DNA from: Pseudomonadota bacterium
Lineage (GTDB): Bacteria > Pseudomonadota > Alphaproteobacteria > Reyranellales > Reyranellaceae
Direction of reading: 5' to 3'
Length of the DNA stretch: 64,000 nt
Assembly: GCA_018242505.1 (NCBI GenBank)
Contig: JAFEBU010000080.1
Coordinates: forward strand, 1 to 64,000
Positions 17,820 to 26,587 of this stretch are shown here, in pieces. How positions within the stretch are numbered: position 1 is the stretch's first letter; each line of letters begins with the position of its first letter. The notes beneath the pieces are model-generated. The model had not been told where the DNA came from, made no database searches, and saw only the letters and a program-made list of their open reading frames with translations. Both the position numbers and the translations under genes were made by a program.

Positions 17820-19901
17820 ATGACTCACGAGAATGCCGACCATATGACGCTGCGTGCCGGGCAGATGGTCGGCCGCTACCGGCTCGTTTCGATCCTGGGT
17901 CATGGTGGTTTCGGCCTCACCTATCGCGCGACCGATACCCAGCTCGGCCGTGACGTCGCGATCAAGGAATATCTTCCGGCCGCGCTCGTTGTCCGACAGG
18001 ACGGCACGACGGTGGTGCCGCGGTCGAAAAGCGCGGCGGAAGACTTCGCCTGGGGCCGCGATCGCTTCGTTGCCGAAGCCCGCACCCTCGCTGCGCTCCA
18101 CCATGCACCCGGCATCGTGCGCGTGCACGACTTCCTCGAGGCGAACGGCACTGCCTATCTGGTCATGGAGCTGATCAACGGCGAGACGATGGAGGAGAGG
18201 TTGCGCCGCGTCGGTACGCTCGATGCTGCGGGGATCGACATGATCCTTCGTCCGCTGCTCGATGGTCTCGAGCAGGTGCATGCCGCGGGCTTCCTCCATC
18301 GCGACATCAAGCCGGCGAACATCCTGCTCGATCCGGCAGGGCAGCCGACGCTGGTCGATTTTGGTGCGGCACGGGCAGCCGTCATCGGCCGATCGCAAGC
18401 CCTGACCGCGGTGTTCACGCCCGCTTATGCCGCTGCCGAGCAGCTCACCGCTGCGACGCAGGGTCCCTGGACGGACATCTACGGGCTCGCGGCAACGCTT
18501 CATCATGCCATTACCGGCCGCGCGCCGCCCAATTCCATCGACAGGCTGCTCGATGATTCCTATGTGCCCATTGCCGGCAGCACACGGGCCTATCCGCCGG
18601 CATTGCTCGCCGGCATTGATGCGGGCTTGGCGGTGCGGGCTGCCGATCGGCCACAATCGATCGCTGCATGGCGGGCATCCCTGACGGGTGGTGATGCCGA
18701 CAAGGCCGAAACTGTGGTGATGCGGCATCCCGGTGCCCCAGCCTCGGCCACGGCCGCTCCACCTTCATCTCGGCGGTTTCCGGTCGGAGCCGCCCTTGCA
18801 GGCGGAAGTATTCTTCTCCTCCTCGTCGCGGGTGGCGCCTATTTTGCGCTGTCGCCACGCGGCACATCCGTGCCAGCGGTATCGACGGCCGCGGCCCCTG
18901 CAGCGCCCGACGTGGAGCAACGCAGCAGGCAGGACGACCTCGAGACGGCGCGGCTCGAGCAACGAAAGGCTGCCGAGGAGATGGAGCGGCTTCGCGCCGA
19001 AGTCGAGGCGCGCCGCAAAGCCGATGAGGAGGTGGCCCTGCGCCACAAGATCGAGGACGAGCTCCAGCGCAAGGCCGAAGCTAAGGCGGCAGCGCGTCAG
19101 CAGGCCGAGTTGGAGGCCAAGCAAAAAGCCGACGCTGACGCAGCGGCGAAGCTGAAGGCAGACCAGGAGGCGAAACAGAGGGCCGAGGAGGAAGCCGCCG
19201 CGCGAGTGAAGTCGGAGGAGCAGGACAAGGCGGCCGCCGAGGCGGCCGAAGCCGGGCTGCACCTGAGTGCTGTCGATCGCAGGCGCCTGCAAGTCGCCTT
19301 GACCTCACTGGGCTTCGCCACCGGAGGAACCGACGGTGTGTTCGGCTCTCATTCGCGCGACATGATCGCGGCATGGCAACGCAAGAACGGCTTCGCCGCG
19401 ACGGGTTTCCTGAAGGCGGATCAGCGGGCTGCGCTGTTGCAGACGGCGGCCGCTGCCGTTTCTCGCTACGACGACGAGCAACGAAAACTCGAGGAAGAAA
19501 AGGCCAGGCAGTCGGCAGTCCCTGCGCCGACCACGACATCTCCGTCCACATCTCCCAATGGGGCCGGACAGTGCGAGGGAACATTCAGGTCTCAATGGTG
19601 CCGCAGTGCTTACCAGGGCTTTCCCGCCAATTGCTGGTCATCGAATATGACCATCAGGAGCGGCACCATTTCTGACAATTTCGGCGTCAGCACGGATCCG
19701 CACCTGCGGAATGTCGTGACAGGATCGATCGATGGGCAAGGCAACGTTTCGATCATCTACAACGGCGTAGGCACCCAGACGTTCGTCAACCGTCATTTCA
19801 CGGCGCCCATGAAGGGAAGCGTCGCCAATGGAACGCTCATGGCGAGCGGTCGCGCCGGCGAGAATGGAAGGGACTTCACGGTGCGCGTCCAGTGCCGTTA
19901 G
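17820..19901 (+). CDS. membrane Ser/Thr protein kinase with coiled coil and peptidoglycan-binding domain
   Basis: 693 aa from ATG 17820. Residues ~18-290 form a Hanks-type kinase with the Gly-rich loop ILGHGGFGLTY, catalytic Lys49 (DVAIKEY), HRDIKPANILL (Asp162) and DFGAA (Asp180). A single transmembrane helix follows (~322-344, GGSILLLLVAGGAYFAL), then a charged Ala/Glu/Lys coiled coil (~360-475), then a peptidoglycan-binding-type domain (~480-545, RRRLQVALTSLGFATGGTDGVFG). The C-terminal ~105 residues (starting near GQCEGTFRSQWC) are a Cys-containing beta-rich domain I do not recognise. Predicted topology: kinase in the cytoplasm, the rest periplasmic, so it could couple wall status to phosphorylation. 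No partner phosphatase is adjacent. The frame extends 17 codons upstream to 17769, but the ATG at 17820 starts the more plausible N-terminus. Confidence 0.9.
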   Translation: MTHENADHMTLRAGQMVGRYRLVSILGHGGFGLTYRATDTQLGRDVAIKEYLPAALVVRQDGTTVVPRSKSAAEDFAWGRDRFVAEARTLAALHHAPGIVRVHDFLEANGTAYLVMELINGETMEERLRRVGTLDAAGIDMILRPLLDGLEQVHAAGFLHRDIKPANILLDPAGQPTLVDFGAARAAVIGRSQALTAVFTPAYAAAEQLTAATQGPWTDIYGLAATLHHAITGRAPPNSIDRLLDDSYVPIAGSTRAYPPALLAGIDAGLAVRAADRPQSIAAWRASLTGGDADKAETVVMRHPGAPASATAAPPSSRRFPVGAALAGGSILLLLVAGGAYFALSPRGTSVPAVSTAAAPAAPDVEQRSRQDDLETARLEQRKAAEEMERLRAEVEARRKADEEVALRHKIEDELQRKAEAKAAARQQAELEAKQKADADAAAKLKADQEAKQRAEEEAAARVKSEEQDKAAAEAAEAGLHLSAVDRRRLQVALTSLGFATGGTDGVFGSHSRDMIAAWQRKNGFAATGFLKADQRAALLQTAAAAVSRYDDEQRKLEEEKARQSAVPAPTTTSPSTSPNGAGQCEGTFRSQWCRSAYQGFPANCWSSNMTIRSGTISDNFGVSTDPHLRNVVTGSIDGQGNVSIIYNGVGTQTFVNRHFTAPMKGSVANGTLMASGRAGENGRDFTVRVQCR

Positions 19902-20333
19902 CTTCGCCGGCCGGCGTCTCGGCCCTGCGGCCGAACAGCTCGAAGGAGAGGACCGCAGCGCAGCGATAGCCGCCGCTTCGGTGGTACCGCTCGTGCCAGT
20001 CCTGCCCGATCTCGATGCACGGCAGGGAAACCGGACAATCGAAGGCGACGAGGCCAGCGGTTCGGCCAGCCGATGGGCGAGGTTGGCCGGCAGGATGGGC
20101 GATGGGCCTGAGACTGGATCGTGTTCGAGACCTACTCGCGGGAGGTCTGCGAGGCGTCGTTCGACTGGATCGCCAGGCGTGGGATCTTCGCCGAGGGGCC
20201 GCATGGGCGCGGGTGATTGCGACACGGTAGCGGTGTCGCCTGCCGGGAGCACTCGGTAGCGCCAGACATCACTGGTGTGCTCCCGGCGGCGGCTCCATCG
20301 CATAGGATGGATCCGTCGTGCCGGTCGGCGACG
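19902..20333. other. 432-bp interval, possible minus-strand gene remnant
   Basis: No intact gene. On the minus strand, about 20070 to 19890, one frame reads like a genuine protein end (FDCPVSLPCIEIGQDWHERY, then RSGGYRCAAVLSFELFGRR), but it has no start codon. The plausible upstream part lies in another frame. It ends inside the kinase gene's 3' end. I read it as a possible frameshifted relic; sequence decay or a chance frame are alternatives. Confidence 0.3.
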
Positions 20334-21263
20334 CTACTGCAGGAACTTCAGATATTGCCCCACGAAGTCGCATCCCACGCTCTTGGCGTAGGCGTCGATC
20401 AATTTCCTGGTGATGGGGCCGGGCGTCTTGCCATTGCCCACGGGCGCGCCGTTGAAGCTCCTGACCGGCAGGATGCAAAGGCTGGTCGAGGTCAGGAATA
20501 TCTCGTCGGCATTGGCGGCATCGAACAGGTCGATGTCGCCTTGCGTGCAGGCGAGGCCGAGTTGGCTTGCCATGTCCATGGTCATCTGCCGCGAGACGCC
20601 GGGCAGGACGTAGCGTTCGGACGGCGTGAAAAGCGCGCCTTCGCGCACGATGAAGATGTTGGAGCCGAGCCCTTCGGCGAGGTTGCCGTTCTCGTCGAGC
20701 AGGACCGCCCAGGCATCGGGATTGAGCGCCTTCACCGGCTTCTCGGCCATGATCATGTTGAGGTAATTGTGCGTCTTGGCGCGCGGCGACAGCATCGAGG
20801 GCGCCGTGCGCCGTACCGTCGTGGTGACGACCTCGGCGCCGTCGCGATAGAGCTTGGCCCGCTTGGCAAGCGGCAGCGGCAGGACCTCGATCACGACATT
20901 GGGGCCGGTATGGTCCCAGCCCTCGTCTCCCACGGCATCGACGCCGCGGCTCACCCGCTGGCCCACCCACCAGTCGCCGACCGCCGGCCGCAGATGCTCG
21001 TTGCGCGCGACGACCTCCTCGCTGTGCGCGACCATTTCCTTCGGGCCGATGCCGGGATCGATCTGCAGGTAACGCAGGGAACGATAGAAGCGGTCGATAT
21101 GCTCCTTCAGCCGGAAGGGATGGCCCTCGAAGGTGCGTGTCATGTCGAAGGCACCGTCGCCATACTTCCAGCTCCGGTCACGGAACGGGATCATGACCTG
21201 GCCCTCCGGCATGAACTTACCGTTGAACCAGGCGATACGTTGGTTGCTGAGCTGTTGTGCCAT
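20334..21263 (-). CDS. class IV (branched-chain/D-amino-acid/(R)-amine type) aminotransferase
   Basis: PLP enzyme of fold type IV, 309 aa. N-terminus IAWFNGKFMPEGQVMIPFRD, then YGDGAFDMTRTFEGHPFRL, a PLP lysine in SPRAKTHNYLN (Lys163), the LDENGNLAEGLGSNIFIV strand and the LPGVSRQMTMDMA phosphate-binding turn are all typical. The family includes BCAT, D-amino acid transaminase, ADC lyase and (R)-selective amine transaminases; the residues visible do not decide between them. I use ATG 21263 (MAQQLSNQRI). The gene lies 65 bp downstream of a GntR regulator gene on the same strand and opposite a class III aminotransferase/ABC importer operon, which suggests a catabolic transamination role. Confidence 0.88.
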   Translation of the reverse strand: MAQQLSNQRIAWFNGKFMPEGQVMIPFRDRSWKYGDGAFDMTRTFEGHPFRLKEHIDRFYRSLRYLQIDPGIGPKEMVAHSEEVVARNEHLRPAVGDWWVGQRVSRGVDAVGDEGWDHTGPNVVIEVLPLPLAKRAKLYRDGAEVVTTTVRRTAPSMLSPRAKTHNYLNMIMAEKPVKALNPDAWAVLLDENGNLAEGLGSNIFIVREGALFTPSERYVLPGVSRQMTMDMASQLGLACTQGDIDLFDAANADEIFLTSTSLCILPVRSFNGAPVGNGKTPGPITRKLIDAYAKSVGCDFVGQYLKFLQ

Positions 21264-21327
21264 GGCATCCTCCAACTGGGATAAAACGAGACTCGGCGTG
21301 GACTGAGGAAAAGCAAGGGCGGGTCCC

Positions 21328-22059
21328 TCATGTAACCCGTGTTCTGCAGCGCCGACCGCTGGCCGGCATTGAAGCAGGAACAATGTTGCCCGCCGCGTCG
21401 GCGAGGCTTGCGACATAGGAGAGGGCACCCCGAATATCGCTCGCAATCTCGCGTTTCGCTGCGGCCGCATTTCGCTCGCGTAGGGCGCGGATCAGCCGTG
21501 CACGGCCCACGACGCCGCGGCGCGTTCCGACATAGTCGGGAAACAGGAGGTTGAGGTAGGGGCCGGTCTGCAGCCAGAGGCGCTCGATGATCGCCAGCAG
21601 GATCGGCTGGTCGGCCGCGCGGTAGAGCGCGAAATGAAACTCCCGGATTTTCGTGCGGTCGGTCGCCACGTCGCCACGGTCGCGTGCCCGGGCGATCTCG
21701 CGGGCGATCTTCTGCAGATCGGCGATCTCGGTTTTGCTCATGATCCGCGCAGCCTTCCCGGTCGCGAGCGATTCGAGCGCGACCCGGATGTCGCACAATT
21801 CCAGGAGCTTCGTCACGGTCATGCGCGGTACACGTACCGATCGGTTGGGCTGCATCTCGAACGCGCCCTCGGCCACCAGGCGGCGGATCGCTTCGCGCAC
21901 CGGCGTCAGGCTGACACCTGTCGCTGCGGCGATAGACCGGAAAGTGAGCTTCTGCCCCGGAACGAACCTGCCGACGCTGAGCGCATCGCGAAGCCAGGCA
22001 TAGACATGCTCGCGCAGGGACGTATCCGTCGACGGGCGGGTGGGGGGAGCGGTGCGCAT
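21328..22059 (-). CDS. GntR-family (FadR/FCD subfamily) transcriptional regulator
   Basis: 243 aa. The N-terminal winged helix (about 14-80) includes LREHVYAWLRDALSVGRF, PGQKLTFRSIAAATGVSLTPVREAIRRL (recognition helix) and a wing. The all-helical C-terminal ligand domain has the FCD pattern LCDIRVALESLATGKAA, FHFALYRAADQPILLAII and a late RALRERNAAAAKREIASDI. Small carboxylated ligands are typical for this fold. The gene points away from the aminotransferase/ABC operon; a perfect palindrome 30 bp upstream of its start (22089-22104) is the likely operator, predicting autoregulation and control of the divergent operon. Confidence 0.92.
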   Translation of the reverse strand: MRTAPPTRPSTDTSLREHVYAWLRDALSVGRFVPGQKLTFRSIAAATGVSLTPVREAIRRLVAEGAFEMQPNRSVRVPRMTVTKLLELCDIRVALESLATGKAARIMSKTEIADLQKIAREIARARDRGDVATDRTKIREFHFALYRAADQPILLAIIERLWLQTGPYLNLLFPDYVGTRRGVVGRARLIRALRERNAAAAKREIASDIRGALSYVASLADAAGNIVPASMPASGRRCRTRVT

Positions 22060-22088
22060 CGCTCGTCAGCCTAAACCATTCGCGGACG

Positions 22089-22104
22089 ATTTGTGATCAC
22101 AAAT
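22089..22104. promoter_or_regulatory. GntR/FadR-type operator, perfect 16-bp palindrome
   Basis: ATTTGTGATCACAAAT is a perfect inverted repeat. The inner TTGT...ACAA fits the T.GT/AC.A half-site pattern of FadR-subfamily operators. It lies in the 166-bp gap between the divergent GntR gene (start 22059) and the class III aminotransferase (start 22226). A partial second site (CATGATCACG) begins at 22139. Confidence 0.75.
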
Positions 22105-22225
22105 GACTGTTGCGCCCGTCCGTGTTGATGGGCTTAATTCATGATCACGTCGGTTACGATTATGCCGACGTGTGGGCGGCCGGTGGTTTCGAGGGATCGA
22201 GCCACATATTTTTGCTGGATGGGGC

Positions 22226-23536
22226 ATGCGCAGTTACGCCAAGTCGATCGCACTGTACGAAAGAACCAGGACGCATCTGGCCGGCGGTGTCAGCAGCAAC
22301 GTCCGCTATGCGAGCACGCCGGTGCCGTTGTTCTTCACGCGCGGCGAGGGTGCGCGGCTCTACGATGTCGACGGCAACGTCCATATCGATTACGTGCTGG
22401 GCAACGGGCCGGCCATCCTGGGACACGCACCCCGGAAGATTGTCGAGGCGGTGGCGGCTTCTCTCGCCGAGGGACAGGTGTTCGCCGCGCAGAACCCGCG
22501 CGAGTCCGAACTGGCCGAGCGGCTGTGCGGCGTGCTGCCAGGCGTCGAGGTCGTGCGTTTCGCGACCTCGGGCACGGAGGCGGTGCTGATGGCGATGCGG
22601 CTCGCCCGCGCCTTCACCGGACGCACCAAGATCCTGAAATTTGAAGGTCATTACCACGGCTGGAGCGACCAGGCTTTCATCAGCACCCGGCCGACGTTGA
22701 ACGAGGCGGGCCCGGCCGATGCGCCGGTGCCGGTCGCGGGCTCGCCTGGCATGCCGCCGAGCGTGCTCGACGATACCGTCGTGGCGGGCTGGAACGATCT
22801 TGGCGCGCTTGAATCGGCGTTCGCACGCCATCCTGGAGAGATTGCCGGCGTGATCATGGAGCCGGTCATGGTCAATGGAGGTGTGGTCTGCGCGCAGGAG
22901 GGCTATCTGGCTGGCGTGCGCGATCTCTGCCGTGCCAACGGCGCGCTGTTCATCTGCGACGAGGTGATCACCGGCTTTCGCGTCGGGCTCGGCGGCGCGC
23001 AAGCGCGCTTCGGTGTTTCCGCCGACTTGTCCATCTACGCAAAGGCGGTCGCTGCGGGCTTTCCGCTGGCCCTGGTCGCCGGCCGTCGCGATGTCCTGAA
23101 TATCCTGCTCGACAAGGGCGTGATGCACGGCGGCACCTACAACGGCAACGTCCAGAGCATGGCGGCGGCGCTCGCCGCGCTCGACGAGCTGACGCACGAT
23201 GACGGCGCCGTCTATCGCGATATGGAAACGCGCGGCCGCAAGCTGATGGACGGCCTTGCCGCCCTCGGCGCTCGGCACAGGTTGCCGCTCCTGGTGCAGG
23301 GCCTGCCGGCGATCTTCCAGACCTTCTTCACGCGCGAGGCCGCACCCCGGAACTATCGCGAATCGGCTGCCTGCGACCGCGACATGGCGCTCGCCTTCCA
23401 TTCGGCACTGCAGGAAGAAGGCGTACGTGTGAACCAGCAAGCAAAGTGGTTTTTGTCGACGGCCCATGACGAAGCGGTCATCGACGAGACGTTGGCGGCC
23501 GCCGATCGGGCGATGGCGAAGCTCGTGCGGCATTGA
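22226..23536 (+). CDS. class III aminotransferase, glutamate-1-semialdehyde-mutase-like
   Basis: PLP enzyme of fold type I, 436 aa from ATG 22226 (MRSYAKSIALYERTR). Motifs: GNGPAILGHAPRKIVEAV, SGTEAVLMAMRLARAFTGR, FEGHYHGWSD, ICDEVITGFRVGLGGAQ and the PLP lysine in YAKAVAAGFPLA (Lys273). The closest recognisable subgroup is glutamate-1-semialdehyde 2,1-aminomutase-like, but its position at the head of an ABC-importer operon argues for a catabolic transaminase or aminomutase acting on the imported compound rather than tetrapyrrole synthesis. The stop is separated from the ATPase start by one base. Confidence 0.9.
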   Translation: MRSYAKSIALYERTRTHLAGGVSSNVRYASTPVPLFFTRGEGARLYDVDGNVHIDYVLGNGPAILGHAPRKIVEAVAASLAEGQVFAAQNPRESELAERLCGVLPGVEVVRFATSGTEAVLMAMRLARAFTGRTKILKFEGHYHGWSDQAFISTRPTLNEAGPADAPVPVAGSPGMPPSVLDDTVVAGWNDLGALESAFARHPGEIAGVIMEPVMVNGGVVCAQEGYLAGVRDLCRANGALFICDEVITGFRVGLGGAQARFGVSADLSIYAKAVAAGFPLALVAGRRDVLNILLDKGVMHGGTYNGNVQSMAAALAALDELTHDDGAVYRDMETRGRKLMDGLAALGARHRLPLLVQGLPAIFQTFFTREAAPRNYRESAACDRDMALAFHSALQEEGVRVNQQAKWFLSTAHDEAVIDETLAAADRAMAKLVRH

Positions 23537-23537
23537 C

Positions 23538-24512
23538 ATGTCGGAGATTCGCCTCGAGGGCGTGACCAAACGCTACGGCTCATTCGCCGCTGCCGATAAT
23601 GTCGATCTGTCCGTCACGCAGGGCGAGCTTGTCACCATCCTGGGACCGAGTGGTTCGGGCAAGACAACGCTTTTGTCGCTGATCGCAGGGCTCAACCAGC
23701 CGACCGCGGGGCGCATCTTCATCGGCGGCCGCGATGTCACCATGGCGGCGGCACAGGAGCGCAATATCGGCCTGGTGTTCCAGTCCTATGCGCTCTTCCC
23801 GCACATGACTGTGCTCGACAACGTGCTGTTCCCGCTGGGCGTGCGCAAGGTCTTCGGTGCGGAAGCCGTGCGCCGAGCGCGCGACGCGCTGAAGCTGGTC
23901 CGGCTCGACGGGCTGGAAAGCAGACGGCCCGAGCAGCTCTCGGGCGGCCAGCAGCAGCGTGTCGCCCTCGCCCGCGCCATCGTGTTCCGGCCGGATATCC
24001 TGCTGCTCGACGAGCCGCTGGGGGCACTCGATCGCAAGCTGCGGGAGGAGTTGCAGGTCGAACTGAAACAGCTACAGCGCAGCCTCGGCATCACCACGCT
24101 GCTGGTCACGCATGATCAGGAGGAGGCGCTGTCGCTCTCCGACCGCATCATGATCCTGAACAAGGGGCGCCCCCAGCAGGTGGCTTCGCCAAGCGAGGCC
24201 TACCTGAAGCCGGCCAACCGCTTCGTCGCCGAGTTCCTGGGCATCGCCAACTTCGTGGGCCTGGACGACGGCCGTCATGGTCTGGTGCGGCCGGAGCGGC
24301 TGCACCTATCGGCAGAGGGCGACGGCCGGCCAGCGCGTGTCGTCGAAGCGATCTATCTCGGCCAGATGGTCAGGTATCATCTGGCGCTTGACGGCAAGGA
24401 GGGCGCGCAGCCCATGATCGCGGCTGTGCCCTTTCTTGGCGCATCCTTCGCGATCGGCGAGCAGGTCAGGGTATCCTGGGACGCCGCCGATCTGTGGCCC
24501 GTAGCGCAATGA
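23538..24512 (+). CDS. ABC transporter ATP-binding protein, polyamine type (PotA-like)
   Basis: Cytoplasmic ATPase of 324 aa energising the importer. Walker A GPSGSGKTT, Q-loop FQSYALFPHMTV, signature LSGGQQQRVALARAI, Walker B ILLLDEPLGALD and switch His in LLVTHDQEEAL. A C-terminal TOBE-like regulatory domain (about 235-324) is present, as in PotA/FbpC proteins. Start ATG 23538, one base after the aminotransferase stop. The stop overlaps an in-frame upstream ATG of the next gene (ATGA at 24509-24512). Confidence 0.95.
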   Translation: MSEIRLEGVTKRYGSFAAADNVDLSVTQGELVTILGPSGSGKTTLLSLIAGLNQPTAGRIFIGGRDVTMAAAQERNIGLVFQSYALFPHMTVLDNVLFPLGVRKVFGAEAVRRARDALKLVRLDGLESRRPEQLSGGQQQRVALARAIVFRPDILLLDEPLGALDRKLREELQVELKQLQRSLGITTLLVTHDQEEALSLSDRIMILNKGRPQQVASPSEAYLKPANRFVAEFLGIANFVGLDDGRHGLVRPERLHLSAEGDGRPARVVEAIYLGQMVRYHLALDGKEGAQPMIAAVPFLGASFAIGEQVRVSWDAADLWPVAQ

Positions 24513-24519
24513 ATTCAAC

Positions 24520-24526
24520 AAGGAGG
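24520..24526 (+). promoter_or_regulatory. ribosome binding site that fixes the binding-protein start
   Basis: AAGGAGG sits 6 nt before the ATG at 24533. It favours that start over the ATG at 24509 overlapping the ATPase stop, and gives a clean signal peptide. Confidence 0.8.
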
Positions 24527-24532
24527 ATGGAG

Positions 24533-25558
24533 ATGAAGCGTCGTGCTTTCGTAGGCGCAGCCGCCGGGCTGCCGGCACTCGGCATTCTGGGTCAGCGCAG
24601 CGCACGCGCCGAGGTCAAGGAGATCCGCATGATCGAGGCCGGCGGCAAGTCCGGCGAGTCGGTCGAGGTGGGCTATATCGAGCCCTTCACCAAGAAGACC
24701 GGGATCAAGGTGGTCCGGGAAAGCCCGAACCTGCTCGGCAAGCTCAGGGCCCTCGTCGAGAGCGGGCAAACCAGTACCGTTTTGATGGAACTGGGCTCGG
24801 GCGATATGCTGCAGGCGCGCAACCTCAAGCTGATCGAGCCGATCGACTGGGCGGCGGTTGCTCCTCAGCCGATGTTTCCCGAGGCAAAGAACGAATACGG
24901 CTTCGGCTATCAGTACTTCTCGACCATCATGGCGTGGCGCGCCGGTGCCAAGGCGCCCAAGACCTGGGCCGACTTCTTCAACACCAAGGACTTTCCGGGC
25001 AAGCGTTGCCTTCCGGACTACGCGAACTACGCACTTTCGTTTGCGCTGCTGGCGACCGGCGTGACCCCGGACAAGCTGTTCCCGCTCGACCTCGACACCG
25101 CCTTCAAGAAGCTGAATGAGATCAAGAAGGATGTTTCGGTGTGGTGGAAAGCCGGTGCCCAGGCGCCCCAGCTGATGAAGGACAACGAGGTCCAATACGC
25201 AATCTGCTGGTCGGGCCGCGTCGTCGGCGATCCGGCCTTCGGAGTCAACTTCGCCGGCGGCATGGCCGATCTTTCGTATTTCACGATCGTCAAGAACTCC
25301 AAGGCCGAGGATCGCGCGGCGGCCTACAAGCTGATGCACGAGATGTCGATCGCGGCCAACCAGGCCAAGGCGGCGTCCGTGGTCTCCTACACCGGTCCCA
25401 GCCCGGATCTCGATGCGCTGCTGCCGAAGGACCGGCTTGCCGAGTATCCGACGAGCAAGCAGAACAAGGACGTTCAGTGGATCGAGAATTCCGAATGGTG
25501 GGCGGCCAACGGCGAGGCCGTGAACCAGAAATGGGAGGCGTTCAAGCTCAACCTCTAG
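24533..25558 (+). CDS. ABC transporter periplasmic substrate-binding protein (PotD-like)
   Basis: 341 aa. The N-terminus MKRRAFVGAAAGLPALGIL followed by SARA-EV looks like a Tat- or Sec-type signal peptide (only KRRAF, so Tat is uncertain). The mature part has the cluster F (spermidine/putrescine, Fe or thiamine-type) pattern: YIEPFTKKTGIKVV, VLMELGSGDML, KTWADFFNTKDFPGKRCLPDY and AICWSGRVVGDPAFG. It would capture a cationic amine, amino acid or related compound. Ligand not decidable from sequence alone. Third gene of the operon; a 188-bp spacer separates it from the first permease gene. Confidence 0.92.
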   Translation: MKRRAFVGAAAGLPALGILGQRSARAEVKEIRMIEAGGKSGESVEVGYIEPFTKKTGIKVVRESPNLLGKLRALVESGQTSTVLMELGSGDMLQARNLKLIEPIDWAAVAPQPMFPEAKNEYGFGYQYFSTIMAWRAGAKAPKTWADFFNTKDFPGKRCLPDYANYALSFALLATGVTPDKLFPLDLDTAFKKLNEIKKDVSVWWKAGAQAPQLMKDNEVQYAICWSGRVVGDPAFGVNFAGGMADLSYFTIVKNSKAEDRAAAYKLMHEMSIAANQAKAASVVSYTGPSPDLDALLPKDRLAEYPTSKQNKDVQWIENSEWWAANGEAVNQKWEAFKLNL

Positions 25559-25746
25559 CGGTCGGACGTGTTGTCCCGGTTGAGGGAAGAGCTTGGTCGC
25601 AGGAAGCATCGCCGTTTCGAGCGCAGCGAGGGAGTCGTTGTTGGCGCCGCCAAGAATTCGTTGCTGCGCTCCAGCCGCACGGATAAGTGCCAACGCGGAT
25701 TGCTCCCCCGTTGCTCGTCAGGTCACGGCAGGAGCGGCTTGTTCTC

Positions 25747-26577
25747 ATGACTAGATCCGCGTCCTTCAAGGGGGCTGGCTACGTCGTGCCGCTGCTGGTG
25801 GTGATGTTCATCGCCTTCAATGTGCCCATCGCCTACATGCTGGGTCTCAGCTTCTGGGAGAAGGGTGGAGGCTTCACGCTCGAGCATTATGCCGGCCTGT
25901 TCAAGGCGCCGGTCTATCTTCGCGTGCTGGCCAATACGATGCGCATTGCGCTGATAGCGACGTTGGCCAACGTCCTCATCGGCTATCCTCTGGCACTGTG
26001 GATGCGTGGCCTCGGCAGCCGGGGGCGCATGGTCGCCGTGGCGCTGGTCGTGCTGCCGTTCTGGGTCAGTCTCCTCGTGCGCACCTACGCCTGGATCGTC
26101 GTGCTGGGCAATGGCGGTCTGGTCAACCGTGGCCTGCAATGGCTGGGACTCACCGACGCGCCGGTGGCCTTCCTCTACAACGAACTCGGCGTCACCATCG
26201 GCATGGCCAACGTGCTGTTGCCGTTCCTGGTGCTGCCGCTGTTCGCCGCCATGATCCGCATCGACGACCGCCTGCTGCAGGCCGCCGCCTCGATGGGCGC
26301 GCCGCCGCGCACGATCTTCTGGAAGGTCTTCTTCCCGCTCACCCTGCCGGCGCTGGCGGCAGGAACCTTGCTGGTCTTCATCCTCTGTCTCGGCTTCTAC
26401 GTGACACCTGCCATCCTGGGCGGCGGCCGCGTGCCGATGATCTCCAATCTGCTCGACACGCTGATCAACCAGATCCCGCGTTGGGAGCAGGCATCGGCGA
26501 TCTCGACGCTCCTGCTGATCGCGACCCTGCTGATCTTCGCCGCCTACCGGTGGTTTGACCGCAAGGCGTCGGCATGA
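25747..26577 (+). CDS. ABC transporter permease (PotB-like)
   Basis: Inner-membrane permease of 276 aa with about six transmembrane helices (first VVPLLVVMFIAFNVPIAYML). The cytoplasmic coupling loop is AAASMGAPPRTIFWKVFFP, matching the EAA motif. I use ATG 25747; a GTG-started extension to 25687 is possible. Pairs with the permease encoded next, whose start is 10 bp downstream of this stop. Confidence 0.93.
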   Translation: MTRSASFKGAGYVVPLLVVMFIAFNVPIAYMLGLSFWEKGGGFTLEHYAGLFKAPVYLRVLANTMRIALIATLANVLIGYPLALWMRGLGSRGRMVAVALVVLPFWVSLLVRTYAWIVVLGNGGLVNRGLQWLGLTDAPVAFLYNELGVTIGMANVLLPFLVLPLFAAMIRIDDRLLQAAASMGAPPRTIFWKVFFPLTLPALAAGTLLVFILCLGFYVTPAILGGGRVPMISNLLDTLINQIPRWEQASAISTLLLIATLLIFAAYRWFDRKASA

Positions 26578-26587
26578 GGGGGCGTGC

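Noticed and set aside
19638..20303. 221-codon minus-strand frame over the kinase 3' end
   Set aside because: Overlaps conserved kinase coding sequence for most of its length; no recognisable protein. Only a short piece in another frame was kept as a possible relic.
25559..25746. 60-codon plus-strand frame in the spacer before the first permease
   Set aside because: Cys/Arg-rich, no motif, and overlaps the permease start; more likely leader sequence.
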